Shown here: piece by piece, positions 16,885 to 25,707 of the stretch
Layout: every line of letters begins with the position of its first letter
Position numbering within the stretch: the stretch's first letter is position 1
Assembly: GCA_965203135.1 (NCBI GenBank)
Contig: CBDBBO010000001.1
Coordinates: forward strand, 62,001 to 126,000
DNA: 64,000 bases
Source of the DNA: CATOSD01 sp965203135
GTDB taxonomy: Bacteria > Chloroflexota > Dehalococcoidia > Lucifugimonadales > CATOSD01
Direction of reading: 5' to 3'
Program-made: the position numbers and the translations under genes
The notes under the pieces: generated by a model
Told to the model about the DNA's origin: nothing
Seen by the model: the letters and a program-made list of their open reading frames with translations, nothing else
The model's database searches: none

Positions 16885-17072
16885 GGCTACGCTCCTTTCG
16901 CTCGGGAGTCGGGCCTTGGACCGCTCCGGCTGCTCGCGGTGATTGTACCACCTGACTTCACCCGCGTTGTGACGCGCCCGCGCCGCATCCGGCGTCCAGC
17001 GACGACACTTGCGGCCCGCGCCTTCTGTCCTTATCCTTCCAAGTAGCACTTGCAGACAAGAGAACACCAGAA

Positions 17073-18704
17073 ATGGGGCCACGTTTGACCAATCAAGAGG
17101 CAGTACTCGAAACAACCGGACCTCCCCAACCCTGGGAGACTCCCGATCTCCTTCCCGATTCGCATTCGTCCGACGGCTACGCGCCTGAGCCGGCGCTGAC
17201 CGCAGTAATTGACGTAGGCTCCGGCTCGGCCCGCGCCGTGGTGATGCAGCTGAACACCGGCGGCGTGCAGATCCTGGCCCAGCAGCGCCTTGCCCTCAAC
17301 CTGATGAGCCACGTGGACCGGAACGGCACGCTCGACACCGCGGGCGTAGATAGCACTCTCGACGCCATCGAGGACTTCGTGCAGGTGTGCCGTGGGTACG
17401 GCGTGACCACTATCCACGCCGTCGGGACCGAGGCCCTGCGGAGATCGCGGAACGCCTCCGAGATCACCGAGGCCGCCCGTCGCAGATACGGCGTGGACTT
17501 GCGCATAATCAGCGGCTACGAGGAGGCGGGCTACTGCTTCATCGGGGCCGCACAGGGCCTGCCGGTCACGCGGGGCCTGCTGGCTGACCTCGGCGGCGGC
17601 AGCACCGAACTGGTGGGGTTCTCCGGGCGGACGATGGATACCCGGAACTCGCTGCCGCTTGGCAGCCTGCGGCTCGCCAACCGCTTCCGGCTTACGGACC
17701 AACCCACCCCTGAAGACATGCACGCGGCATACGAATACGTCCGCAAGTACCTGGACGAGACCGGAATTCCCCGTCTGGAGCATGAGGACGTCTTGGTGGG
17801 AACCGGCGGATCGATGCGGCTGCTGTCCAAGCTGGACAGGCGGAAGCAGATCTATCCGCTTCACACCATTCACGGCTACTGCATCGCCGCGAGGAGTCTG
17901 TCCAGGTTGGTATACCGGCTCGCTTCCCGCAGCATGGAGGAACGTTCCAGAATCCCGGGCATGAACCCGGAGCGCACTCACTCCATCGTGGGCGGCGCCG
18001 TGGTGGCTCATGCGCTGCTGGAGCACACGGCGGCCCGGTACATAATGGTCTCCGGCCATGGGCTGCGGGAGGGTTTGGCGCGGCAGCCGGAGCCGGTCCT
18101 CGAGGACGGTCTGGTATCTCTGATACCTCTGGCCGCCGTGCGCCGGAACACGCTGAACGACGTGATGGGCCGGTTCGCGCCCCGATTCACCCGCCGAGGA
18201 GCGCGCCGCGCCGCCCTGGCCGACCGCATCGCCCGCGCCGTGTGGGGAGAGCGGCACGGCACACTCGCGTCGTCCCTCGGATGCGCGGCGTTGCTCCTGG
18301 ACGTGGGCAGTGCCGTGGACTTCTACAACCGGCATAACCGGGCCGCATCTTTCCTGACCCGGACGGACATGCCGGGCTTCACGCACCGCGAGTCCGCCCA
18401 GATAGCGGGTATCCTGCGGATGGCCGAGGGCAGGAAACTGCCTAAGCGTTACCGCAAGACCCACATTTTGACCGAGGAAGACCTGGGGCGCATGGGCCAG
18501 GCGGCCCTGATGCTGGTCCTGGCCGACGAACTGGAACGCAGGCTGCCTCCGCACGCCAGCGTCGAATCTGTTAATATGGCGTCGGGCAGCGGCGGTCTTA
18601 CGATTCACACACCGAATTGGTCGACTTCATCCGCCCCGGACCTCCAGAGGCGCTGGAGGAAGGAATTCGACCACCCAGTTCAGATATGCCGAGGTGAGCC
18701 ATGA
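17073..18704 (+). CDS. ppx: Exopolyphosphatase / guanosine pentaphosphatase (Ppx/GppA)
   Basis: 543 residues. After a variable N-terminus of about 40 residues come AVIDVGSGSARAVVMQL (phosphate-1 motif), AVGTEALRRSRN, ISGYEEAGYCFIGA, LADLGGGSTELVGF (phosphate-2) and VLVGTGGSMRLLSKLDRR, the standard Ppx/GppA series. From about residue 340 an HD-type helical region with FYNRHNRAASFLTRTDMPGF follows. It releases phosphate from polyphosphate or converts pppGpp. Its stop overlaps the next gene's start by 4 bases (ATGA), showing tight coupling to two TMP kinase-like genes. Confidence 0.92.
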   Translation: MGPRLTNQEAVLETTGPPQPWETPDLLPDSHSSDGYAPEPALTAVIDVGSGSARAVVMQLNTGGVQILAQQRLALNLMSHVDRNGTLDTAGVDSTLDAIEDFVQVCRGYGVTTIHAVGTEALRRSRNASEITEAARRRYGVDLRIISGYEEAGYCFIGAAQGLPVTRGLLADLGGGSTELVGFSGRTMDTRNSLPLGSLRLANRFRLTDQPTPEDMHAAYEYVRKYLDETGIPRLEHEDVLVGTGGSMRLLSKLDRRKQIYPLHTIHGYCIAARSLSRLVYRLASRSMEERSRIPGMNPERTHSIVGGAVVAHALLEHTAARYIMVSGHGLREGLARQPEPVLEDGLVSLIPLAAVRRNTLNDVMGRFAPRFTRRGARRAALADRIARAVWGERHGTLASSLGCAALLLDVGSAVDFYNRHNRAASFLTRTDMPGFTHRESAQIAGILRMAEGRKLPKRYRKTHILTEEDLGRMGQAALMLVLADELERRLPPHASVESVNMASGSGGLTIHTPNWSTSSAPDLQRRWRKEFDHPVQICRGEP

Positions 18705-19522
18705 ACGAAAACGGACACTCGACCTTCCCAATGGGCCCCCGATACGGCAGCCACCCCTACGACAACGAGTACCCCGGCCGCCTCATCATCGTGGAGGGCA
18801 TCGACGGCTCCGGCAAGAGCACTCAGTTGGACCTGCTGGGCAAGTGGCTGACGAGCCGGAACTACGTCACGGTGTTTACCGAGTGGAACTCCTCGCCCAT
18901 AGTCAAGCGCAGCACCAAGCGGGGCAAGGCGGAGCGGCTGCTTACGCCTATGTCCTTCAGCCTCATCCACGCCGCCGACTTCGCCAACCGCGTCTACACC
19001 CAGATACTGCCCGCCATCAAGGAGGGCACCATCGTACTTGCGGACCGCTACGTGTACACCGCCTTCGCCCGGGACAGCGCGCGCGGCGTCGACCGCGACT
19101 GGCTGCGGCGCGTCTACTCCTTCGCCATCCGCCCATCCCTGGCCCTGTACTTCAAGGTGCCACTGGACGAGTCCATCCGCCGCATAGTAGGGCGGGACGA
19201 GCTGGGCTTCTACGAGTCCGGCCAGGACGTCAATCCCACTTCCAAACGGGAGAAGGCGTTCCGCAAGTTCCAGGGCGCGATACTCGAGGAGTACGACCGG
19301 CTCACCAGCGAGTTCGAACTGGTGACCATCGACGCCACCCAGCCCATTCACGAGCAGCAGCAGATGGTGCGAAAGCTGGTGGAGCCCATGCTGCCCGGCG
19401 TCATGCGGACGCCCGGCCACAGCGTCACCGACGCCCTTGTCAGCACCGGCCTCACGGGGCGGTACCTCCAACCGTCCGGCTCCCGCCGAACGCCAGAGCT
19501 CGTCAACGCCACCGACGGATAG
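18701..19522 (+). CDS. tmk: Thymidylate kinase family protein
   Basis: 273 residues, longer than the usual 205-215 because of a 27-residue N-terminal and a 40-residue C-terminal extension. It has the Walker A GIDGSGKST (residues 34-42), ADRYVYTAFARDSARGV (the DR(Y/F) motif of TMP kinases) and an adenine-loop region. It would phosphorylate dTMP with ATP. Start ATG overlaps the ppx stop. The operon with an exopolyphosphatase is not the usual tmk context and hints at a phosphate- or polyphosphate-linked kinase role (inference). Confidence 0.85.
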   Translation: MNENGHSTFPMGPRYGSHPYDNEYPGRLIIVEGIDGSGKSTQLDLLGKWLTSRNYVTVFTEWNSSPIVKRSTKRGKAERLLTPMSFSLIHAADFANRVYTQILPAIKEGTIVLADRYVYTAFARDSARGVDRDWLRRVYSFAIRPSLALYFKVPLDESIRRIVGRDELGFYESGQDVNPTSKREKAFRKFQGAILEEYDRLTSEFELVTIDATQPIHEQQQMVRKLVEPMLPGVMRTPGHSVTDALVSTGLTGRYLQPSGSRRTPELVNATDG

Positions 19523-19565
19523 CCCCCCGGAACACGCGCACCAGACCTGACCGCGAGGCGGAACC

Positions 19566-20258
19566 ATGAACACGCCCAGATTCTACGGACATACCCCACT
19601 GGACCTGGGGCAGACGGAGATGCCCGGACACCTCATCGTCATCGAGGGTACCGACGGCGTCGGCCGCTCTACCCAGATAGCTCTCCTCAAGGAGTGGCTG
19701 GAGACGGAAGGCCACGCCGTGATGGACACCGGCTTCCGCCGCTCCGAGTTGACTGGCAGCGGCATCGACAGGGCCATGAGGGGCCACACGCTGGATCTCC
19801 TCACCCTGAACCTCTTCTACGCCACGGACCTTTGGGACCGGATGGAGAAGGGCATAGTGCCCGCCCTGCAGGCCGGAATGGTGGTGCTGGCCGACCGCTA
19901 CATCTACTCCATCATGGCCCGCGCGCGCGTCCGCGGTGTCCCGGCTCGCTGGCTGGACGACATGCTGGAGTTCGCCATCATCCCCCACCAGGTGTTCTAC
20001 CTCGACATCGACGTGGACCACCTTCTGCCCCGCGTGCTGGCGTACCGGGAACTGGACCACTGGGAGTCGGGGGAGGACTTTCTGCCAAAAGCCGACCGGC
20101 ACGACAGCTTCGTGGAGTACCAGGAAGCGCTGCTGAAGGAGTTCCATAGCCTCGCGGACCAGTACGACTTCGAGACGGTAGACGCCCGCAAGAGCGTGCG
20201 CGAGGTCTTCGAAACGCTGCGGCTGGGAATCAGGGACGCGATAGAGGCCGTCGCCTGA
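19566..20258 (+). CDS. Thymidylate kinase-like protein with altered P-loop
   Basis: 230 residues, homologous in layout to the gene just upstream. The P-loop reads GTDGVGRST, with Arg where the ATP-contacting Lys is expected. The TMP-kinase DR motif LADRYIYSIMARARVRGVPA is present. It contains LDIDVDHLLPRVLAYRELDH and a C-terminal PF-like tail. It lies 43 bases after the first kinase gene, with GAGGCGGAACC before ATG. The pair may form a heteromer, with this one regulatory or of changed nucleotide use. That is inference. Confidence 0.82.
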   Translation: MNTPRFYGHTPLDLGQTEMPGHLIVIEGTDGVGRSTQIALLKEWLETEGHAVMDTGFRRSELTGSGIDRAMRGHTLDLLTLNLFYATDLWDRMEKGIVPALQAGMVVLADRYIYSIMARARVRGVPARWLDDMLEFAIIPHQVFYLDIDVDHLLPRVLAYRELDHWESGEDFLPKADRHDSFVEYQEALLKEFHSLADQYDFETVDARKSVREVFETLRLGIRDAIEAVA

Positions 20259-20338
20259 CCTGACCCCCCTGGCTTCACCAACTCTGTAGGCATGCCCATT
20301 GTGCCTCGAAGGCATTTCGGCTTGCCTGGGACGACGAA

Positions 20339-23317
20339 ATGATTTCAGAAGAAAGAGGTCTACATAAGCTCTTTGCGTCTCAAGCGTCCAGGAGCCCGGA
20401 CACCGCGGCGATAGTATTCCCCGACGGCCAGACTTCCTATGCCGAGCTGGACCGGGAGACTGACGCGCTCGCGGCCTACCTTCGATTGTGCAACGTTGCC
20501 ACCGATGACCCGGTGGGCATCTTTATGGAAACATGCCGCGAGTACATCGTGGCGGCCATCGCGACCCTCAAGGCCGGCGGGGCCTTCATGCCAATGGCTC
20601 TCGACGCGCCCGACACCTTGCTCCTGTCCATACTGTCTGAGTCGCAGCCTAAGGTGGTGCTCACCACGGCCAGGCACCTGTGCAGGCTGGGTCGCCTTAC
20701 GCAGACGCGGACGATGGCGCTGGACGGCGACCGATCCTGGGTCAGCCTCGACACTGGAGAGCGTTTCGCACGCGTCGCCGATGAGAACCTGGCCTTTCTC
20801 CCGTACACTTCCGGCACGACCGGCGACCCGAAGGGGGTGATGCAGACCACCGGCTCCGTGATCTCTTCCTACTTCGCCAGGTACGAGTTCAGTTCTTACA
20901 GCGTCGGAGACAGGGTCGCCTGTAACATCTTCTTCCCCTGGGAGTTCATACGCCCGCTGCTTAAGGGCGGAACGGTGTACGTGGTCCCCGATGACGTCGT
21001 GTTCGTCCCTCGGGCTATCACAAGGTTTATCTCGGAACATAGGATTACCGAGATTCTGTTTACTCCGTCCCTGCTCCAGGGAGTCCTGAACTCTGCGGAC
21101 CGCGACCGGCTGCACGAGCAGCTTTCGTCCCTGCGAGTCGTGTGGCTTAACGGCGAGGTCGTGCTGGTCAGCCTGCTGAAACAGGCGCTGGACGTTCTGC
21201 CCGGCTCCGCCCGGATCTTCAACACCTACAGCATCAGCGAGACTCACGACGTCTGCACAGTTGACCTGACCGACCTGTGCGTCGATGGGCTGGACACCTG
21301 CCCTGTGGGGTTCTCCATGGACGGCGTGAAGGTCATGGTACGTCCGGAGGGCCAATCCGCCCTGGTTTCAGAGGGCGTCGGGGAGTTGATGATAGGGGGC
21401 CGGGGCCTCGCCCGCGGCTACCTGGGCAGGCCCGACCTGGATGCCCAGAGTTTCGTGTCCTGGAACGGGGATCGATACTACGCCACGGGCGACCTGTCCG
21501 AGGTGGGACCGGATGGCATGGTGACCATCATTGGCCGCACCGATTCGATGGTCAAGATCAGGGGGTACAGCGTTTACCTCGGCGCCATCGAGGAGACTTT
21601 GCGCAGGCACTGCGACGTTGCCGATGCGGCGGTGGTGGCCGAACCCGTGGACGAGACCAGCAAGCGGCTGGTCGCCTATATCGCGCGTGGCCCGCAGGCG
21701 ACATGGAAGGTGGACACCAAGAGCGGGACGAGCAGGGAACTGCGGGCGCTGCTGGAGCGGTATCTGCCGGTTTACTCGGTGCCCACCCACTTCATGGAGC
21801 TGGAGTCTCTTCCGATAAATCAGCAGACGGGAAAGCTGGAGCGCAAAGCCCTGCCGCCCTTGCGGAGGGGAGGGCCGGCCCTCAAGGAGCGGACGGCTCT
21901 GGCGGAACGCGCTACTGCCGCCGAGCGGCGCAACGCCTTGCGGGTGCTGTGGGCCGAGGCCCTCGAGGTCGACAGCAACAGCCTGGAGGATGACTGGGAT
22001 TTCTTCGATCTTGGCGGCCACTCCCTGGCGGGCCTGGCTCTCACTCTGGACATGGAGGAAACGTTTGGGATCGAACTCAGCGGCGCCGAGGTCTACGAGT
22101 ACCCAACCGTTGGGGAATTGGCGCAATTCCTGGAACATCGAGGTCAGAACATGACAACCAAAGAAATGCTGGCTGAAGACTCAGCCCTGGACGCGAACAT
22201 CTCACCAAAGGGGAACGCACCGAAAACGCGTCTGAGCGAGGCGTCTTCGATCTTTTTTACCGGGTCGACCGGGTTCCTGGGGGCCTTCCTCCTGGACGAG
22301 TTGCTGCGCAACACCGGGCAGGACACGCGCTTCTACTGCCTGGTGCGCGACCGGACGGACGGGCGGGGAGAGTCCGCCAACCGCGTCCTGGAGACACTGA
22401 AGTTCTACGGGTTGCCCGGCCAGTCCGCGGCTGACCGGATCATCCCCGTCCCCGGTGATCTCACGCTTCCCCATATGGGACTGGACGACGACCGTTTCCG
22501 GGAACTGGCGGAGACCATCGACCTGATTTTCCACTGCGCCGCCTCCGTCAACTACGTCTACCCCTACTCTGTGGCGAAGCCCCACACCGTCGGGGGCACT
22601 CTGGAAGTGCTCAAGTTCGCGTGCAGCGGCACCCCAAAGCCGATGCAGTACATCTCGTCGAACGGAGTCTTCCCGGGAGGAGATGACACTCCCTACCTGG
22701 AAAACAACGAGATAGACGACTTCCTCGACCGGATGGAGGGAGGCTACAATCAGGCCAAGTGGGTCGCGGAGCGCCTGGTGTGGTCCGCCGTATCCCGCGG
22801 ACTGCCCGTCTGCCTGTACCGGCCGGGCAACATCGGGCACCACAGCGGCACTGGCACGCTCAATCCCAATGACTTCCTGTCGCTGATAATCAAGGCCTGC
22901 GCGCGGCTGGGCAGCGCGCCCAGCGCGCCGGACTGGTTCTTCGAAATGACCCCCGTCGACTTCCTTGTATCCGCGGTCGCGAGCATTTCCGACAATCCGG
23001 AGCACCTCGGCCGGGTCTACAACGTGGTCCAACAGCAACCGGTCCCCGCCGGGCAGGTCTTCGCCCGAATGGAGAGCCACGGATACGTGACCGGCAGCGT
23101 CGACCTGGCGGAATGGAAGGCAAGACTGGAAGCAAAGGCAGACCAGGAAGACGACATCGAATTGAAACTCCTCGTCCGCTCCCTCGATTCGGTAGAGGGG
23201 TATCTGGCCGATACAAGCGCCTACGACATCAGCAAGTTCACCGAGACTCTATCGGAAATCGGCATGACGATGCCGGCGGTCGACGCGGGCTATGTGACCA
23301 TGTTCCTCGAACGGTAG
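20339..23317 (+). CDS. NRPS-like reductase: adenylation - carrier - thioester reductase
   Basis: 992 residues. The adenylation domain (about 1-510) shows YTSGTTGDPKGV (156-167), YYATGDLSEVGPDG, GRTDSMVKIRGYSVYLGAIE and NQQTGKLERKAL. A carrier domain (about 525-600) has DLGGHSLAG with the phosphopantetheine Ser562. The reductase domain (from about 635) has TGSTGFLGAFLL (NADP loop, 641-652) and the YNQAK catalytic pair Tyr803/Lys807. This is the layout of Lys2 aminoadipate reductase and carboxylic acid reductases: activate an acid, tether it, release it as aldehyde or alcohol. No condensation domain, and no phosphopantetheinyl transferase gene in view. Confidence 0.92.
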   Translation: MISEERGLHKLFASQASRSPDTAAIVFPDGQTSYAELDRETDALAAYLRLCNVATDDPVGIFMETCREYIVAAIATLKAGGAFMPMALDAPDTLLLSILSESQPKVVLTTARHLCRLGRLTQTRTMALDGDRSWVSLDTGERFARVADENLAFLPYTSGTTGDPKGVMQTTGSVISSYFARYEFSSYSVGDRVACNIFFPWEFIRPLLKGGTVYVVPDDVVFVPRAITRFISEHRITEILFTPSLLQGVLNSADRDRLHEQLSSLRVVWLNGEVVLVSLLKQALDVLPGSARIFNTYSISETHDVCTVDLTDLCVDGLDTCPVGFSMDGVKVMVRPEGQSALVSEGVGELMIGGRGLARGYLGRPDLDAQSFVSWNGDRYYATGDLSEVGPDGMVTIIGRTDSMVKIRGYSVYLGAIEETLRRHCDVADAAVVAEPVDETSKRLVAYIARGPQATWKVDTKSGTSRELRALLERYLPVYSVPTHFMELESLPINQQTGKLERKALPPLRRGGPALKERTALAERATAAERRNALRVLWAEALEVDSNSLEDDWDFFDLGGHSLAGLALTLDMEETFGIELSGAEVYEYPTVGELAQFLEHRGQNMTTKEMLAEDSALDANISPKGNAPKTRLSEASSIFFTGSTGFLGAFLLDELLRNTGQDTRFYCLVRDRTDGRGESANRVLETLKFYGLPGQSAADRIIPVPGDLTLPHMGLDDDRFRELAETIDLIFHCAASVNYVYPYSVAKPHTVGGTLEVLKFACSGTPKPMQYISSNGVFPGGDDTPYLENNEIDDFLDRMEGGYNQAKWVAERLVWSAVSRGLPVCLYRPGNIGHHSGTGTLNPNDFLSLIIKACARLGSAPSAPDWFFEMTPVDFLVSAVASISDNPEHLGRVYNVVQQQPVPAGQVFARMESHGYVTGSVDLAEWKARLEAKADQEDDIELKLLVRSLDSVEGYLADTSAYDISKFTETLSEIGMTMPAVDAGYVTMFLER

Positions 23318-23362
23318 TAGATCGCAAGTCCTGCAACTGTGGTCAGGCCCCGAGCGGGATAC

Positions 23363-23438
23363 ATGGAATATGACATCAGCGAGGTACTGCTTGCAGCACA
23401 CGATGTCCGAAAAAGTGGAGATAGAGGGAATCGGAATA
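23363..23438 (+). pseudogene. N-terminal coding fragment, cut by a repeat and an IS
   Basis: From ATG at 23363 an open frame reads MEYDISEVLLAAHDVRKSG and then enters the repeat beginning at 23418, where an IS5 element is inserted at 23439. The fragment looks like a real gene start (charged, no stop), but only about 19 residues precede the repeat, too few to assign a family. It may be the 5' end of a gene interrupted by the element that carried the serine recombinase. Confidence 0.35.
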
Positions 23439-23443
23439 AGAGC

Positions 23444-23920
23444 CTATCCTAATAATCCGACGGCTCTGAGAGCAATCAGGGCGCAGGCGAAATGAAGAAA
23501 CGCGATGTAGTTGTGTGGAGACTTGTCCCAGCGCACCAGGATGCGCCGGAAACGGTTCAGCCAACCGTGAGTGCGTTCCACCACCCAGCGCCGAGCCTTG
23601 AACCCGGCCTCCCGCTCGATGGCCTTCGCCTCCTCCCCGCGACCGCGGATGTGGACGGTGAAGCCGAACTCTTCCAACGTGCGGCGAACCTCGTCGAAGT
23701 CGTAACCCTTGTCCAGGCACATTCCCTGGGGTTGATCGGGGCTGGGCGCCGGTCGTGGCGCCGCCACGCTTTCCACCGTGGCCCGCACCAGCTTCATATC
23801 GTGGCGGTTGGCCCCATCCACTGCCAGCCCCACCGGGATGCCCTGGGCTTCGGTCAACAGACTGCGCTTGACGCCCCGTTTACCTCGGTCGGTGGGGTTT
23901 GCGCCGGTTTTTTTCCCCAC
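23444..23920 (-). CDS. IS5-family transposase, C-terminal frame (orfB)
   Basis: Second transposase frame, 158 residues as an open frame. It holds LAVDGANRHDMKL (second catalytic Asp), CLDKGYDFDEVRRTLEEFGF and the third catalytic residue in VERTHGWLNRFRRI, the IS5/IS427 DDE signature. It has no good start of its own and is meant to be read as a fusion with the upstream frame. Joining requires a +1 (or -2) shift at the A7 run near 23910-23916 on the minus strand (GGGAAAAAAACC), a classic slippage site. Confidence 0.88.
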   Translation of the reverse strand: MGKKTGANPTDRGKRGVKRSLLTEAQGIPVGLAVDGANRHDMKLVRATVESVAAPRPAPSPDQPQGMCLDKGYDFDEVRRTLEEFGFTVHIRGRGEEAKAIEREAGFKARRWVVERTHGWLNRFRRILVRWDKSPHNYIAFLHFACALIALRAVGLLG

Positions 23921-24332
23921 CCAGGGGCGATTTGGTCATCGCGCCGTCCATACTCAGCCAACTCCAGTCCAACCCCTTCAGTTCGTCATAGCGTTCCAGC
24001 CCCTCTCGCCACAGCTCGAGGAACACCCCGGCGGCAACCCATTCCTGAAAGCGCAGATGGGCGGTGGAGCCCGAGCAGATGCTCGTGGCGTCCAGGGCTT
24101 TCCACTGGCAGCCGGTGCGCAGCACGTAGAAGATGCCGTTGGCGCAGGTGCGGTCGGGAACCCGGGGCCGGCCGCCGCCCCGGGGATGGGTGTTCACCCG
24201 CTGTGGAATCAGGGGTTCCAGCACTTCCCAGAGTTCGTCGGAAACCTGGAATCCGCCGGTGGTGGGATTGGTCTTGGTGGCTGGGCTGGCGCGTCTGGGG
24301 CGTGGCGGGTTGGCAGCTTTCGCTTTCGTCAT
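23880..24332 (-). CDS. IS5-family transposase, N-terminal frame (orfA)
   Basis: 150 residues starting MTKAKAANPPRPRR. FQVSDELWEVLEPLIP and GRPRVPDRTCANGIFYVLRT form the DUF4096-like DNA-binding N-terminus of IS427 transposases, and WSWLSMDGAMTKSP supplies the first catalytic Asp. It overlaps the C-terminal frame by 41 bases around an A7 tract, consistent with programmed frameshifting or transcriptional slippage rather than decay. Confidence 0.88.
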   Translation of the reverse strand: MTKAKAANPPRPRRASPATKTNPTTGGFQVSDELWEVLEPLIPQRVNTHPRGGGRPRVPDRTCANGIFYVLRTGCQWKALDATSICSGSTAHLRFQEWVAAGVFLELWREGLERYDELKGLDWSWLSMDGAMTKSPLGGEKNRRKPHRPR

Positions 24333-24426
24333 TAAACCAGTATAGCCTGAATCTTGTTTTTAGGATAGGCTCTTAGCTACGTAAATGGCATCTTGTGCCC
24401 TTATCCCCACATCTGTTACCACAGAA

Positions 24427-25576
24427 TTATCTCCAATGTATAGTTCTAGTCTCTGGAGGTGGGCTGGACTGGACGAAATCAAGAACCGAGGCCGATTCCG
24501 AGGTCGCGCCGTCACTCGGCATGGGTACGGTGTACGTCAGAACGGCCTCGTCTCCCTCCACCTCGATGTCCTCAACAAAGTTGCGGATGAGCGCCTTGCG
24601 CTCGGGGACCGTCCCCTTCTGCAAGAACTCCCGGAAGTCCGCCGCGTACTCCGCTATCTCCTCGGTGTCGGGAAGAACAACCCTGCGCTGCTCAAGCCGG
24701 GTCTCGGCGTCCTCTCTGGCAGCCTCCAACTGCTCCTCGCGGTGCCTCAGTGACATGATGCGGGGTGACAGGACCTCAAGGGTCAACTCGCTGGTCTCGA
24801 TGGCCTCGTAGAGCTTCCCCAGACGGCTCCGCACGTCGGATAGCTCCGCCTCGACCACCTCCAGCCTGCCGGCAAGCTCACCGGCCATCGCGTCGATCTC
24901 CTCGGCCACCACCTGCACCAGCACCACGATGGTCTCCTCGGTCAGTATCCGCTTCCTGATTTTCTCCACCACGAACTCCTCCACCTTGGGGGCGTTCAGG
25001 TAGCGGGATCCACCTCAAGCGAGGGGCGCTCCGTCGCTGACCTTGACCTTTCTGTAGCCGAAGGGTGCGTTGGACCCGAGGAAGAAGCCCCGGGACGCGG
25101 CCTCCCTCATGCCCCGGACGACCTCCTGGGCAAGATTCTCCGAGTAGTATTCGTCCACGCTCTCGATGATTCCCTCAAGCAGCCTGCCGGTGGCGTTGTC
25201 CTCGGCCTGCTCGGTGATGGACACCACTCTGATGCCCTTGCGCCGCAGCTGCGCCTTGAACCCCACGGCGTGCTCCCGCTTCCTGGTGAAGCGACTGAAT
25301 TTCCAGACCAGGATGACCTCGAAGGGAGCCTTCGGCTTGCTGCCCTCCTCGATCATCTCCCTGAACTGGGGCCTGTCGGCGACGCGGCCGCTCTCGGCCT
25401 CGTCGATGTACTCGCGGGCCACGGAGTAGCCGTTGGCCTTCGCGTACTCCTTGCAGCGCCCGTAGCTGGGCTGCCACCGACAGGTCCACGTCCTGCCGGT
25501 CGCTGGACACCCTGGCGTAGAGCGCCGCCGGCGTGAGTGGCTGTAGGTGCTTCTTCTTCGTCGTTCTGTCTTCCAT
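24427..25576 (-). pseudogene. Large serine recombinase, broken
   Basis: The N-terminus MEDRTTKKKHLQPLTPAALY leads into ARVSSDRQDVDLSVAAQL, the resolvase domain with catalytic Ser. An extra C at 25453 shifts the frame before KEYAKANGYSVAREYIDEAE. The catalytic domain continues to YRKVKVSDG. A second shift near 25033 is seen because ERPSLEVDPAT continues in another frame, then a stop. The recombinase and zinc-ribbon domains are missing. The C-terminal coiled coil (LNAPKVEEFVVEKIRKRIL to PPETRTIHWR) remains in a third frame. So two frameshifts plus an internal deletion: inactive. The gene stop touches the direct repeat at 24427. Confidence 0.88.
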
Positions 25577-25707
25577 TACTTACCGAGTCTTACTCTATAT
25601 CATGGGACATCCGAAGGTCCGTTGTCAAGGAGCGCCTGCCGGTGCGACCCCTGTCCCCGCTCCCAACATCGCTGAGATGCTCACCGGCTCGCTGGCAGTC
25701 CGTTCAG

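Larger units (their letters stand above)
23439..24373 (-). mobile_element. IS5-family (IS427-like) insertion sequence
   Basis: 935 bp bounded by AGAGCCTATCCTAA and its inverse, with TA on each side (23437-23438 and 24374-24375). The two overlapping transposase frames inside read leftward. The uninterrupted copy of the surrounding repeat at 51967-52041 confirms the boundaries. Confidence 0.9.
23418..24427. repeat. Direct repeat copy 1 (interrupted by IS5), possible attachment site
   Basis: Bases 23418-23438 plus 24376-24427 form a 73-base sequence matching 51967-52041. Shared blocks are GAGATAGnGGGAATCGGA, TAGCT and a 22-base identical block at 24406-24427 (CCCACATCTGTTACC then ACAGAAT). The block ends at the stop codon of the broken serine recombinase. 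The intact copy at 52 kb shows the empty site for the IS5 insertion. Confidence 0.7.

Noticed and set aside
18701..20258. Polyphosphate kinase 2 for the kinase pair
   Set aside because: The DRY motif, the GIDGSGKST loop and the spacing fit TMP kinases better; a polyphosphate role is kept only as a hypothesis.
23880..23920. Frameshift in the IS5 transposase as a disabling mutation
   Set aside because: The overlap contains an A7 slippage tract and both frames are otherwise intact, which is normal for IS427-type elements.
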